Shown: positions 8,320 through 20,042 of the stretch, one piece after another | Layout: each line of letters opens with the position of its first letter | Position numbering within the stretch: position 1 is the stretch's first letter | Assembly: GCF_015354405.1 (NCBI RefSeq) | Contig: NZ_JADKYP010000002.1 | Coordinates: forward strand, 248,001-312,000 | DNA: 64,000 bases | Source: Nocardia sp. BSTN01 | GTDB lineage: Bacteria > Actinomycetota > Actinomycetes > Mycobacteriales > Mycobacteriaceae | Reading direction: 5' to 3' | Position numbers and translations under genes: made by a program | The notes under the pieces: model-generated | What the model saw: only the letters and a program-made list of their open reading frames with translations | Told to the model about the DNA's origin: nothing | Databases searched by the model: none

Positions 8320-8706
8320 GTGATGTACCGGCTGCTGGCAGATGCCACCGCGGGTGTGCATTTCCTGTTCATCGCCTACCTCGTCGTCGGCGGATTCGTC
8401 GCGTGGCGGTGGCGGTGGACGATCTGGACCCATATCGCCGCAGTGGCCTGGGGTTTCAGCACGGTCCTCGTCGGCGTCGACTGTCCACTGACCTATCTGG
8501 AGACGTGGGCCAGGGAACGCGGTGGCGAAGCCGGCCTGCCGTCGACCGGCTTCATCGCCCACTACATCACCGGGGTTCTCTATCCGCGCAGCGCCTTGGA
8601 CCTGGTGCGGGTTCTGGTCGTCGCGCTGGTGGCGGTGTCGTGGATCGGCTTCGTCCGGCTGGGCAGGCGCCGGCGGTACCGATCGCATCACGCCGTCACC
8701 GAATAG
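8320..8706 (+). CDS. DUF2784 family membrane protein
   Basis: This 128-residue protein has at least three hydrophobic segments, starting with HFLFIAYLVVGGFVAW, then WTHIAAVAWGFSTVLVGVD, and near the end VRVLVVALVAVSWIGFV, followed by a basic tail. The conserved DCPLTYLE block and an ITGVLYP stretch are typical of DUF2784. The function of the family is not established. The start is GTG 8320 or the adjacent ATG 8323; the -10 box at 8307-8312 supports a leaderless message beginning at the GTG. Confidence 0.8.
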   Translation: MMYRLLADATAGVHFLFIAYLVVGGFVAWRWRWTIWTHIAAVAWGFSTVLVGVDCPLTYLETWARERGGEAGLPSTGFIAHYITGVLYPRSALDLVRVLVVALVAVSWIGFVRLGRRRRYRSHHAVTE

Positions 8707-8720
8707 CATCCACGCCCGGG

Positions 8721-9293
8721 CTACTCCCGGCTCATCGCCCGTACCGCACGGACGACGTCGTCACCGGTCAGCTGATCACCGGCGGGGGCGATCAGCCACT
8801 GCAGCGCAATACCTTGGAACAGAGCGAAATACAGTTTGGCGACCGCGCGGGCGTCGCCGGCCGACAGTTCGGGATGCACCTCACGCAGCGGCTCGACGAG
8901 CCCTGCGTAGACCTCTTCGGTCGCCGTGGAGAAGTACTCCTGAGATTCCGGTGAGCGCGCCACCCGCACCCCGTTCTCGAAGCTGAGAATCAGCTCGTCC
9001 GGATGGTTCTGGATGACGTCCATCATGCCGTTCCAGGTGGCCTCGAGCGATTGCGCCAGGGTGCGCCCCTCCCCCGCATCGCGGATGGCCTCTTCCATCC
9101 CACGGCCGATCTCGTCACCGGTCACCTGCGCGATGGCCTCGGCGACCAATCGATCCTTCGTGCCGAAGTGATAGCCGATGGCAGCCAGGCTGACCCCGGC
9201 CGCACCCGCGATATCCCGTGCGGTGACCTTGGCGAGGCCTCGCTCCAAGATCGCCTTCCTCGCCCCCGCCAACAGATCCTCTCGATTACCCAT
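8721..9293 (-). CDS. TetR-family transcriptional regulator
   Basis: This 190-residue protein has TARDIAGAAGVSLAAIGYHF as the TetR helix-turn-helix (about residues 24-43) and a compact C-terminal effector domain. It is divergent from the FAD monooxygenase at 9396, and the 102-bp gap holds a large palindromic operator. It presumably represses both genes until the monooxygenase substrate or a related compound binds. The ATG is preceded at 6 nt by TAACCT with no Shine-Dalgarno sequence. Confidence 0.86.
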   Translation of the reverse strand: MGNREDLLAGARKAILERGLAKVTARDIAGAAGVSLAAIGYHFGTKDRLVAEAIAQVTGDEIGRGMEEAIRDAGEGRTLAQSLEATWNGMMDVIQNHPDELILSFENGVRVARSPESQEYFSTATEEVYAGLVEPLREVHPELSAGDARAVAKLYFALFQGIALQWLIAPAGDQLTGDDVVRAVRAMSRE

Positions 9294-9299
9294 AATCCC

Positions 9300-9305
9300 A
9301 GGTTA
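9300..9305 (-). promoter_or_regulatory. -10 box TAACCT, leaderless start of TetR gene
   Basis: On the minus strand TAACCT is followed by GGGATT and then ATG 9293. The box abuts the operator palindrome that begins at 9307, which suits autorepression. Confidence 0.6.
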
Positions 9306-9306
9306 C

Positions 9307-9369
9307 AACGTCTTAGACATTTGTACTAGACAAACGTGCCAGCCATGTGGCACATTTGTCTAAGACGTT
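9307..9369. promoter_or_regulatory. Long palindromic TetR operator
   Basis: A perfect 13-bp inverted repeat, AACGTCTTAGACA (9307-9319) and TGTCTAAGACGTT (9357-9369), encloses a second palindrome TTTGT-N5-ACAAA (9320-9334) and a third GTGCCA-N6-TGGCAC (9336-9353). TAGACA/TGTCTA half-sites recur three times. This fits two regulator dimers controlling the divergent TetR and monooxygenase genes. Confidence 0.75.
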
Positions 9370-9395
9370 CGGACCAACCGATAGGAACCGCCACC

Positions 9396-10640
9396 ATGAA
9401 CTCCGTCTCCCGCCCCCTCCACATCCTGGTTTCCGGCGGCGGCATCGCCGGCAATGCCGTTGCGCTGCAACTGCTTCGAGCCGGCGTCGCGGTCACCGTC
9501 GTCGAACGCGCCACCGCTCCCCGCCCGGGCGGACAGGCCGTCGATCTGCGCGGCCCCAGCCGCGAAGTGGCCGAGCGCATGGGCCTGATGCCGGGCATCG
9601 CCGAGTACCAGCTCGAAGAACTCGGCATCTCCTACATCGATCACAAGGGCCGCACCTACGCGAACATGTCGATGGAACACTTCGAGGGCAAGGGCCCGGT
9701 GGCCGAAATCGAGATCACCCGGGGCGACCTGAACCAGGTCCTGCTCGACGCCGTCGCCGCGGCCGGCGGCGAGCTGGACTATCGCTACGGCGACTGGATC
9801 GAATCGCTGACCCAGGACGACACCGGCGTGACGGTGGAGTTCGCCTCGGGACGCAGTGGGAGCTTCGATCTCGTCGTCGGCGCCGACGGCGTGCATTCGG
9901 CGACCCGGCGACTGGCCTTCGGCCCGGAGGAGCAGTTCAGCACGTTCCTCGGTGGCTACGCCTCGTTCTTCACGATGCCCACCCCGGAGGGGGTCACGCC
10001 GGGCTGGTTCGCGATGCAGCTGGTTCCTTCCGCCGCGGTCGGTTTGCGGCCCGACCGCGATCCCGCCACCGCGAAGGCGATTCTCACCCTGCTCGGCGAG
10101 CCGGACCCGGCGCTGCGCCGCGATACCGCCGCTCAGCAGCGGCTGATCCACGAGAAGATCGGCTCCCAGCCGCACTGGCACGCACCCACGATCCTGGCGG
10201 CAATGACCGAGGCCGACGACTTCTACTTCGACGAACTCGCGCGCATCGACATGCCCACCCTGGCGTCCGGTCGCGTGACCCTGGTCGGCGACGCCGGATA
10301 CTGCGGCTCCCCGATGACCGGAATGGGCACCGCCATGGCGCTCGTCGGCGCCTACATCCTCGCCGGTGAGCTCGCGACCGATTCCGGCGATGTGTCGGCG
10401 GCGCTGCGCCGTTACGAGGAGAAGGTCACGCCGTTCCTCGACAAGGCGAAGGAACTTCCCGGCGGCGGCATCGAGATGATGTTGTCCCCCAGCGACTTCG
10501 GCACATCGCTGCGCCGGACCGCCAACCGGATCATGATGTCGAAGCCGATGCGGCCGGTGATGATGAAGCTGTTCTTCGGCAAGACCGACGAATACGAACT
10601 TCCCGCGTACGCGGACTCCACCGCCGTGACCGGCCGGTAG
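9396..10640 (+). CDS. FAD-dependent aromatic-type monooxygenase
   Basis: This 414-residue protein has the three FAD/NADPH signatures of the PHBH/TetX class: ILVSGGGIAGNAVALQLL (GxGxxG, about residues 10-27), VVGADGVHSATR (DG motif) and GRVTLVGDAGYCGSPMTGMG (GD motif). It should hydroxylate an aromatic or polyketide-like substrate using NAD(P)H and O2. ATG 9396 is chosen over an in-frame start 20 codons upstream because that start lies inside the operator; AGGA lies 12 nt before the ATG. The divergent TetR gene suggests induction by a toxic compound, possibly an antibiotic, but that is inference. Confidence 0.88.
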   Translation: MNSVSRPLHILVSGGGIAGNAVALQLLRAGVAVTVVERATAPRPGGQAVDLRGPSREVAERMGLMPGIAEYQLEELGISYIDHKGRTYANMSMEHFEGKGPVAEIEITRGDLNQVLLDAVAAAGGELDYRYGDWIESLTQDDTGVTVEFASGRSGSFDLVVGADGVHSATRRLAFGPEEQFSTFLGGYASFFTMPTPEGVTPGWFAMQLVPSAAVGLRPDRDPATAKAILTLLGEPDPALRRDTAAQQRLIHEKIGSQPHWHAPTILAAMTEADDFYFDELARIDMPTLASGRVTLVGDAGYCGSPMTGMGTAMALVGAYILAGELATDSGDVSAALRRYEEKVTPFLDKAKELPGGGIEMMLSPSDFGTSLRRTANRIMMSKPMRPVMMKLFFGKTDEYELPAYADSTAVTGR

Positions 10641-10647
10641 GCGCGAG

Positions 10648-11058
10648 TTACAGCTGAGCCGTCGTGCCCGGCGCCAATCCCTCGGCGAGCCGTAGCTTGG
10701 CCGCCACATCCGACAGCAGCTCGATCGAGGAGGCGGACAGTCCGGCCGCGGTGGTGAGCAGCCGCCGCAACGCCGGATCGTCCACCGCCGACGACACCAG
10801 GTCGTCCCCGGGAGCCGGATCGCCCGGCCCGCCCTCGTTGAACCGGGCCGATTCCACCGCCAGCACCCTGGCCACGGTTTCGACCAGCGCTTGTGACGGG
10901 TTGTCCCGATTGCCGGAGCGCAGCTGGGACAGATAGGTCGCCGACACCGGATGCCCGGCCTGAGTCACGCGAAAAGCCAACGCGCGATTGGTCATCCGGG
11001 TACCGTGCACCTGCTCCCACTGGGCGACGACGTCGTTGAAACGGTCCGCGAATCTCAC
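10648..11058 (-). CDS. EspR-like helix-turn-helix protein
   Basis: This 136-residue protein has the EspR signature HPVSATYLSQLRSGNRDNPS, an extended XRE-type helix-turn-helix that in mycobacterial EspR binds DNA as a dimer and shapes the nucleoid near secretion and lipid genes. The C-terminal 50 residues are helical and probably form the dimer interface. The GTG at 11058 is preferred (GGGGGTG eight bases upstream); an in-frame GTG at 11103 would add 15 residues (MVRARFSQRPGGVSP). It converges on the monooxygenase gene with 7 bp between stops. No ESX genes are in the window. Confidence 0.8.
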   Translation of the reverse strand: MRFADRFNDVVAQWEQVHGTRMTNRALAFRVTQAGHPVSATYLSQLRSGNRDNPSQALVETVARVLAVESARFNEGGPGDPAPGDDLVSSAVDDPALRRLLTTAAGLSASSIELLSDVAAKLRLAEGLAPGTTAQL

Positions 11059-11191
11059 CGGCGAAACACCCCCAGGCCGCTGCGAGAAACGCGCACGGAC
11101 CACAACACGAGAAATGACATGTCGAAACTACCCTCGACCGCATCGTTTCGCGCGCCGACAGGCCGGACGGGGAGGGTCGGCGGCGGGCCGC

Positions 11192-11197
11192 TAGTCT
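11192..11197 (+). promoter_or_regulatory. -10 box TAGTCT, leaderless start of nucleoside hydrolase gene
   Basis: TAGTCT is followed by six bases and then GTG 11204, with no Shine-Dalgarno sequence. Confidence 0.6.
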
Positions 11198-11203
11198 CGC
11201 ACC

Positions 11204-12256
11204 GTGCGGCAGACGATCATGGTGGACGTAGACACCGGAATCGACGATGCGCTGGCACTGCTGTATCTGCTGGCGGATCCGCAGCTGGAGATCGCCGGAA
11301 TCGCCTCGACCGGAGGCAATGTGCCCACCGCGCAGGTCGCGGCGAACAATCTGGCTCTGCTGGATCTGTGCCGGGCACCGGCCATCGAGGTGGCGCTGGG
11401 GGCGGCGCAGCCGCTGGCGATTCCGCTGCGCACCACAGAGGACACCCACGGGCCGCACGGAATCGGCTATGCGGAATTGCCGCCTTCGCCGCGCCCGCTG
11501 TCGGATCGTTCGGCGGCGCAGCTGTGGGTCGACACCGTCCGGGCGAGTCCCGGTGCGGTCCTGGGCCTGTGCACCGGGCCGTTGACGAACCTGGCCCTGG
11601 CGCTGGAACTGGAACCCCGACTGCCGCAGCTGCTTCGGCGGCTGGTGATCATGGGTGGCGCGTTCCGGCATCCCGGTAACACCACCCCCACCAACGAGTG
11701 GAATGTGCATGTCGACCCGGAGGCCGCCAAGGTGGTCTTCGACGCGTTCTCCTCCGCGCCGCAGGATCGGCGACCGATCGTCTGCGCGCTCGACATCACC
11801 GAATCGATCGAGATGTTTCCCGAACATCTGCGACGGATCGCCGAACGGGCACACTGCGCCGGCGCCGCGATGCCGGCGCCCGGCGATCCACCCGGCCTCC
11901 GGTCCGAGGCCACCAATCCGGTCGTGCGGTTCCTGATCGACGCGGTCCGGTTCTACTTCGAGTTCCACCAGCACTACGACCAGGGGTACCTGGCCCATAT
12001 GCACGATCCGTTCGCCGCGGCGGTCGCGCTCGAACCGACCCTGGCGGTGTTGCGCCCGGCCACCGTGGACGTCGAGCTGGCCGGCACCCTCACCCGCGGC
12101 AGCACGGTCGCCGATTGGGCGGGGATGTGGGGCCGCACGCCCAATGCCGATATCGCGGTCGGCACCGATCCGGCCGCCTTCTTCGACCGCATGATCGCGC
12201 GGCTCGGTGATTTCGCGGCGACGCTGTATCCGCCGGTGGCACAGGAGGTGCGGTGA
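11204..12256 (+). CDS. Inosine-uridine-preferring nucleoside hydrolase family protein
   Basis: This 350-residue protein opens with MVDVDTGIDDALALLYLL, the DxDxxxDD calcium-binding motif of nucleoside hydrolases, followed by ASTGGN, CTGPLTNLALAL and VIMGGAF, all standard active-site blocks, and HMHDPFAAA near the C-terminus with the ligand His and Asp. It cleaves the N-glycosidic bond of a ribonucleoside for base salvage; specificity is unknown. GTG 11204 immediately precedes the fold. It overlaps the next gene by GTGA, forming a two-gene operon with an amidohydrolase. Confidence 0.9.
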   Translation: MRQTIMVDVDTGIDDALALLYLLADPQLEIAGIASTGGNVPTAQVAANNLALLDLCRAPAIEVALGAAQPLAIPLRTTEDTHGPHGIGYAELPPSPRPLSDRSAAQLWVDTVRASPGAVLGLCTGPLTNLALALELEPRLPQLLRRLVIMGGAFRHPGNTTPTNEWNVHVDPEAAKVVFDAFSSAPQDRRPIVCALDITESIEMFPEHLRRIAERAHCAGAAMPAPGDPPGLRSEATNPVVRFLIDAVRFYFEFHQHYDQGYLAHMHDPFAAAVALEPTLAVLRPATVDVELAGTLTRGSTVADWAGMWGRTPNADIAVGTDPAAFFDRMIARLGDFAATLYPPVAQEVR

Positions 12257-13140
12257 CGGTCGACGATGGGGACCGGGCGGCGGTCGCGCGATTCCTCAGC
12301 CGGGCGGAGCTGCCCGGCATCATCGACGTGCACACCCATTTCATGCCGGACCGGGTGCTGCGCAAGGTGTGGGCGTATTTCGATTCCGCGGGCCCGTTGA
12401 TCGGGCGGCCGTGGCCGATCGCCTATCGCGACGACGAGCAGCAGCGCCTGGATACGCTGCGCGGCTTCGGGGTGCGGGCGTTCACCTCGCTGGTGTATCC
12501 ACACAAGCCCGATATGGCGGCGTGGCTGAACGAATGGGCCGCCGACTTCGCGGCGCGCACCCCGGACTGCTTACACACCGCTACGTTCTATCCCGAACAC
12601 GGCGCCGGAAGCTATGTGAGCGCGGCGGTCGAATCCGGAGCGCGCATCTTCAAATCGCATATCCAGGTCGGTGACTATCACCCGGGCGATCCGTTGCTGA
12701 CCGAGGTGTGGGGGCTGCTGTCCGAAGCCGGGATTCCGGTGCTGATCCACTGCGGTTCGGGCCCGGCGCCGGGGACCTTCACCGGACCGGAGCCGATCGC
12801 GGCACTGCTGCACCGGTTTCCGCGACTGACCCTGATCGTCGCCCATATGGGCGTGCCGGAATACTCGCCGTTCCTCGACCTCGCCGAGCGCTACGACAAC
12901 GTGCACCTCGACACCACGATGTCGTTCACCGATTTCATCGAGGAGCGACACCCGTTCCCGCGCAGCGAGTACGCACGCCTGGCCGATCTGGGTGAGCGCA
13001 TTCTGTTCGGCAGCGACTTCCCGAACATCCCGTACTCCTACGTTCATGCGCTGGAAGCGCTCGAACGGCTCGATCTGGGTGCGGACTGGTTGCGTGCGGT
13101 CTGCTACGGGAATGCGGCGCGACTGTTCCGGGTGAGGTGA
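12253..13140 (+). CDS. Amidohydrolase family protein (amidohydrolase-2 type)
   Basis: This 295-residue metal-dependent hydrolase has IIDVHTHFMP (metal ligands HxH), VLIHCGSG, LIVAHMGVPEYS and ILFGSDFPNIPYS, the ordered His/His/Asp ligands of the ACMSD-like amidohydrolase-2 family. It probably hydrolyses or decarboxylates a small ring compound or amide. It starts at GTG 12253 with ACAGGAGGTG upstream inside the preceding gene, and overlaps the nucleoside hydrolase by four bases. Coupling to a nucleoside hydrolase hints at nucleobase or modified-nucleoside breakdown, which is inferred only. Confidence 0.85.
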   Translation: MTVDDGDRAAVARFLSRAELPGIIDVHTHFMPDRVLRKVWAYFDSAGPLIGRPWPIAYRDDEQQRLDTLRGFGVRAFTSLVYPHKPDMAAWLNEWAADFAARTPDCLHTATFYPEHGAGSYVSAAVESGARIFKSHIQVGDYHPGDPLLTEVWGLLSEAGIPVLIHCGSGPAPGTFTGPEPIAALLHRFPRLTLIVAHMGVPEYSPFLDLAERYDNVHLDTTMSFTDFIEERHPFPRSEYARLADLGERILFGSDFPNIPYSYVHALEALERLDLGADWLRAVCYGNAARLFRVR

Positions 13141-13175
13141 GCTGTCCGGGGACGAATCCTCGTCGCCCGGGCAGC
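13141..13175. terminator. Bidirectional hairpin between convergent operons
   Basis: GCTGTCCGGGGACGA (13141-13155) pairs with TCGTCGCCCGGGCAGC (13160-13175) with one G-U pair and one bulge, leaving a 4-base loop. It fills the 37-bp gap between the convergent amidohydrolase and meaB stops. There is no clear U-tract on either side. Confidence 0.7.
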
Positions 13176-13177
13176 CG

Positions 13178-14301
13178 CTATTTCTCGTCGAAGGCGCGCA
13201 GCAATTCCTCGGCCGCCAGGGCCGGGGTCAGCGAGCCGTCGCGGATCTGTTTTTCCACCTGCGCGCGAATCGCTTTCACGCCGGGACTGTCGGCCAGCCG
13301 GCGCAGCAGCTGGTCGTGCACCATGGTCCAGGTCCAGTCGACCTGCTGGCGGCGGCGCTTCTCCGCGAATTCCCCCGCCTCGGTGAGCACACGCCGGTGT
13401 TCGAGGACCGTATCCCAGAAAGTGTCCAGACCGGTGCCGTTCAACCCGCTCATGGTGAGAACAGGTGGGCGCCAAAGGGATTCGCGCGGATGGATCAGCC
13501 GCATCGCACCCTGCAGTTCGCGCGCCGCCGCCCGCGCCTCCACCTCGTGGCGGCCGTCGGCCTTGTTGACCGCGACCAGATCGGCCAGCTCCAGCACCCC
13601 CTTCTTGATGCCCTGCAACTGATCTCCGGTGCGGGCCAGGGTGAGGAAGCAGAACACGTCGACCATATTGGCGACGGTCACCTCGGACTGGCCGACACCC
13701 ACCGTCTCCACCAGGATCACGTCGTAACCGGCGGCCTCGAGCAGCACGATGGTTTCCCGGGTCGCCTTGGCGACACCGCCCAGCGTGCCCGCGGTCGGCG
13801 ACGGGCGGATGAACGCCTCACGCTCGACCGACAGTCGCGCCATGCGGGTCTTGTCGCCGAGAATCGATCCACCGGTACGGGTCGAGGACGGATCCACCGC
13901 CAGCACCGCGACCCGATGTCCCTGGCCGATCAGATACATCCCGAGCGCGTCGATGAACGTCGACTTGCCCACGCCCGGAACGCCGGTGATACCGACGCGA
14001 TTGGACGCGGCGGCGCCACTTTCGGCCGTCAGCTCGAGCAGCAGGCGCTGCGCCGCCTCGCGGTGATCGGCGCGGGTCGATTCCACCAGCGTGATCGCGC
14101 GGGCGAGCGCGGCGCGCTGATTGTCGCGGATCGCACCTGCCAGCTCCGCCACATCGATGGTCCGGCGTCGTCCGCCGCCCGGCGACTGCGGTCCGTCCAC
14201 GCGCAGCGCCGGGGGCAGGCCCCGAGCGGTGGACAGGGCCTGGGTTCCGGGCAACTCCGCCCCGGCGGGCCGATCGCCCGCCGGGGTCCGGTCGGCGTCG
14301 C

Positions 14302-14305
<4 letters not shown>
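13178..14305 (-). CDS. meaB: Methylmalonyl-CoA mutase-associated GTPase MeaB
   Basis: This 375-residue protein is a G3E-family GTPase chaperone. It has [13 protein letters not shown] (Walker A, about residue 104), [22 protein letters not shown] (switch region), [14 protein letters not shown] (Walker B/switch) and [15 protein letters not shown] (NKxD). It protects and reloads adenosylcobalamin in methylmalonyl-CoA mutase. Its ATG overlaps the mutB stop (ATGA), so it is the third gene of the mutA-mutB-meaB operon. The first 60 residues form a low-complexity extension not needed for the fold. It ends at a bidirectional hairpin. Confidence 0.95.
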
Positions 14306-16562
<2,257 letters not shown>

Positions 16563-16563
<1 letters not shown>

Positions 16564-18422
16564 TACGCTCCCAGCTTCTCCAGCAGGCCGGACAGGGTCG
16601 CCACCGCGTCCATGCGGGCCGTGAGGAATCCGTCCGGCCGCTGTGCGCCGCTCACCTCGGCCACCGCCTTCTCCGGTCCGGCCAGCAGTACCGTCGTCAC
16701 ACCGGCGTCGCGCAGCTGCGCCACGGCGGGCGCGGCCTCGGTGCCGTAGCGGGCGTCGCTGCCGCACAGCACCGCCATCGTCGCTCCGGATTCCGTTGCG
16801 GCCGAGCCGATCGCGGACGTCTCCAGCGCTCCCGGGTTCACCGTTTCGATGCCGCCGGAGGCCAGCACATTCGCGGTGAAAGTCACGCGCACGTTGTGTT
16901 CGGCGACCGGGCCCAGCGGTACCAGCAGCGCGCGCGGCCGGCGGCCGTGGGCGGCCAGGTAGGCGTCGGAACGGTTGCGCAGCGCCTCGAAGGCCGCGCC
17001 GTAGCGGGCCACGCCATTCGTGTCGCGCGCGGCCTCGGACAGCGGTTCCTCGGCGAGGTTCGGGAATTCGTTGACGCCGGTGACCGCGGTGCGGCGGTGG
17101 GCGATATCGGATTCGCGGCGGCTCCGGGTGTCGGCGATGCGCTCGGCCAGCAGGCCGGACTCCAGCGCGGCGCGGTATCCGCCGGCGCGTTCGAGCTCCT
17201 GCATGAACGCCCAGGCCGCACCGGCCACATCCGCGGTGAGGCTTTCCACGTGCCAGGAACCCGCGCCGGGATCCTGCACATGTCCGAGATGCGACTCCTC
17301 GAGCAGCAGCAGCTGGGTGTTGCGTGCCATGCGCTCCGAGAACGCTTGCGACACACCGAGTTCGCCGGCCGGCAGGGCCGCGTCGAACGGCAGCACGGTG
17401 ACCAGGTCCGCGCCGCCCACGCCGGCGCCGAACGCGGCCAGGGTGGTGCGCAGCATGTTCACCCACGGATCGCGCTGGCTCAGCATCGCCTCCGAGGTGA
17501 CGGCGTGCTGCGGCGCGTTGCCGAAGTCCGGTGCTCCCGCCTCGTGCGCGACCCGGGCCCACAGCCGCCGGGCGGCACGGAATTTCGCGATCGTCTCGAA
17601 CTGATCGTCGGTGGCCGCCAGCTGGAAACTCACCTGATCGAGCGCGTCGGCGACATCGAGGCCGGCGTCGGTGAGGGCGCGCAGGTAGTCCAGGCCCGCG
17701 GCGACGGCCGCGCCGATCTCCTGGGCGTCGGACGCGCCGGCGTTGTGGAAGACCGTGCCGGACACCGTGATCGCACGGACGGTCTCGGTGCGGCCGGCGG
17801 CGGTGCGCGCCAGCTCGACCGTGGCGTCGAGGTCGGTGTCGGCTACTCCGGCGAAGCGGCTGGTCAGCGGCGCCGCGCCGAGGAAGACGTGGATATCGGA
17901 GCGGTCGGCCACCTCGTAGCCGTCGAGCAGGGCCAGCACCTGCGCGGCGGCGGCCGGAGTGTCGGCCCCCGCCCGCAGGCTCAGCGGAGCCAACTCGAAC
18001 AGCAGGCCACGCAGCGTCTCCGCCAGTCCCGCCACCGGGACGCCGTTCTCACCCACACCGAGCCAGACGGAGCTGACGCCGTTCTCCAGGGCGGCGAGGA
18101 TCTCCTCGTTGACGGCGGCCGGATCGGTTCCGCCGATGCTGGCGCTGACATGCCAGCCGCGGTGCACGTCCCGGGTGCCCTCGTTACCGCGCACGAACGG
18201 GAATCGTCCCGGCAGCGGTTGTTCGGGCAGTTCGTCGCGACGGGTGTACAGCGGCGCGACGGTCACTCCGTCGTAATTGGTGACCTCGAGCAGGCGCTCC
18301 GGCTCGTCACCGAGTTCGGATGCCTCGACCTTGCGGGATTTGGCCAGTACTCCGGCCACACCCTTGCGCCATGCGGCGTATCCGGGCACGGTGTCCGCAC
18401 CCGGATCTGAACCAATCGGCAT
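16563..18422 (-). CDS. mutA: Methylmalonyl-CoA mutase small subunit
   Basis: This 619-residue protein has the same barrel architecture as MutB ([21 protein letters not shown] at the N-terminus, [23 protein letters not shown]) but its C-terminal domain reads [10 protein letters not shown] where MutB has the cobalt-binding DxHxxG, so it does not bind B12. This is the known state of the non-catalytic small subunit. It heads the operon mutA-mutB-meaB. It is divergent from the TVP38-like gene; the 245-bp gap contains the promoters but I see no definite operator. Confidence 0.95.
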
Positions 18423-18655
18423 CGCTGCTGTACCTCTTCCACTCGACTCCGATACTTCACTCGTACCGGATACCTACGCTGGGACCCAACTCTTCGCAGC
18501 GCCTTCGCAACCGCCTGTGTGACCCCTTCACAGTGCGACGGGCGTGCGATATCGGCAGGTCGACGACCAGTTCGGTTAACGATCATTCATCAACCTTCAT
18601 TCGATGCTAGCCCGGTGTTCGCATACTCTTCGCACAGCCTCGCCATACCGACCGG

Positions 18656-18661
18656 TAACCT
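18656..18661 (+). promoter_or_regulatory. -10 box TAACCT, leaderless start of TVP38 gene
   Basis: TAACCT is followed by six bases and then GTG 18668, with no Shine-Dalgarno sequence. Confidence 0.6.
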
Positions 18662-18667
18662 GTCGCG

Positions 18668-19378
18668 GTGCCGAGGACGACGGATGTGGCGTTGCGACTA
18701 CTGCGCAATCGACGGGTCGTGATGCTGATGATCCTCGCAACCGCCTTGGTCGCGGTTGCCCTGCTGGCCCCGCATCCGGCTCCGCAACAGATTCGGGACT
18801 GGGCCGATTCGGTCGGTCCGGTCTTCCCGCTCCTGTTCTTCCTCGTCCACGCCCTCGTGACGGTGGCGCCGTTTCCGCGCACCGTATTCACATTGAGTGC
18901 CGGGCTGTTGTTCGGGCCGATTCTCGGCATCACCCTCGCGGTCGCGGCGACCACGGTCAGCGCCGTGCTGGCTCTGCTGCTCGTCCGGGCGCTGGACCGG
19001 GATCAGGTGGCCGCGCGGTTGACCCATCCGGCGGTGCGGGCGGTGGATCGGCGGCTGGCCCGGCGCGGCTGGCTCGCGGTCGGCTCGCTGCGGCTGATCG
19101 CGCCGGTGCCGTTCTCGGTGATCAATTACTGCGCCGGACTGTCCTCGGTGCGGATGATGCCCTATCTGCTGGCCACCTTCGTGGGCATCATTCCCGGCAC
19201 CATCGGCGTCGTCGTCCTCGGCGATGCGCTGACCGGCCGGACGAACCCGGGTCTGCTGGTGCTGTCGGGGGTGTGCATCACCATCGGCGTGATCGGGCTG
19301 ATCGTCGATGCCCGCTGGGGCGCGGAGCAATTCGCGGCCGTCGCCACCGAGTCGGCCGAGGAGCCGGCACCCCACTGA
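18668..19378 (+). CDS. TVP38/TMEM64 family membrane protein
   Basis: This 236-residue inner-membrane protein has an N-terminal transmembrane helix (VVMLMILATALVAVALLA), then the VTT domain with VAPFPRTVFTLSAGLLFGPILG and a re-entrant LRLIAPVPFSVINYCAGLS segment, and more hydrophobic helices to about residue 215. It corresponds by position and family to the mycobacterial gene next to mutA (Rv1491c). DedA/VTT proteins are linked to lipid scrambling or flipping and membrane homeostasis; the substrate here is unknown. GTG 18668 is supported by a leaderless -10 box. Confidence 0.88.
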   Translation: MPRTTDVALRLLRNRRVVMLMILATALVAVALLAPHPAPQQIRDWADSVGPVFPLLFFLVHALVTVAPFPRTVFTLSAGLLFGPILGITLAVAATTVSAVLALLLVRALDRDQVAARLTHPAVRAVDRRLARRGWLAVGSLRLIAPVPFSVINYCAGLSSVRMMPYLLATFVGIIPGTIGVVVLGDALTGRTNPGLLVLSGVCITIGVIGLIVDARWGAEQFAAVATESAEEPAPH

Positions 19379-19406
19379 CGCGCGGCACCGACTCGATCGC
19401 CGCCGC

Positions 19407-20036
19407 TCAGCGCGCGCGCAGTGCCAGACCGGCCGGAACCGCCGCGAACGCCTCGCGCACTCTGTCCGTCAGCGCGTCCCGGCCGCCCCGGCCGTCGGCG
19501 CGGACCCATTCCCGGCCTGCCACACTCCAGGCCGAGGTCACCAGTTCGGCCAGGACGTGCAGTCGCAGATCGTCCGCGGGCAGTTCCAGGCGGTCGGCGA
19601 GGATCGTGACCGCATCCGCCTCCACGCCGTGGCGGTGGGCTTCGACGTAGGCCAGTAGCGCCGGTGTGGTGCGGATGAGCCGGCGCGTCGCGACATATCG
19701 GCGATCCCACTCCGGTGCCAGATCGGCGACGGCCGCGATCAGCGTCTCTCGCATGGCGTCCAGCACCACCCCGGTCAGCGGGCGATTCGCCAACGCCGTG
19801 AGATATGCGGACCACAACTCGGCCTCCGCCTCGATCGCGGCCGCCTCCTTGGCCGGATAGGTGCGGAAGAAGGTGCTGCGCGACACCTCGGCCTCGTCCA
19901 CCAGTTCGTCGAGTGTCGTCGCGTCGAATCCGCGCTCGGTGAACAGCCGCAGGGCGGCGTCGGCCAGTGCGCGGCGGGTACGCAGCCGTTTGCGCTCTCG
20001 CAGCGGCAACGTGCGGTCGGATACCGGATCGGGCAT
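19407..20036 (-). CDS. TetR-family transcriptional regulator
   Basis: This 209-residue protein has TLDELVDEAEVSRSTFFRTY (helix-turn-helix, about residues 41-60) and an alpha-helical effector domain with a MftR-like arrangement (SVAGREWVRADG). It is divergent from the small winged-helix gene at 20157. A TGGCACT-C-AGTGTCA palindrome in the gap is its likely operator. TAGCAT lies six bases before the ATG with no Shine-Dalgarno sequence, so the message is probably leaderless. Confidence 0.85.
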   Translation of the reverse strand: MPDPVSDRTLPLRERKRLRTRRALADAALRLFTERGFDATTLDELVDEAEVSRSTFFRTYPAKEAAAIEAEAELWSAYLTALANRPLTGVVLDAMRETLIAAVADLAPEWDRRYVATRRLIRTTPALLAYVEAHRHGVEADAVTILADRLELPADDLRLHVLAELVTSAWSVAGREWVRADGRGGRDALTDRVREAFAAVPAGLALRAR

Positions 20037-20042
20037 GCCGAG

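Noticed and set aside
11055-11120. Upstream 21-codon frame overlapping the EspR-like start by GTGA
   Set aside because: Its ATG lies only 4 nt from a TAGTTT box, too close for a leaderless start, and there is no ribosome-binding site.
16564-17562. N-terminal extension of MutB into mutA
   Set aside because: The frame is open by chance; mutB starts at ATG 16563 where family conservation begins, and mutA motifs occupy the other frame.
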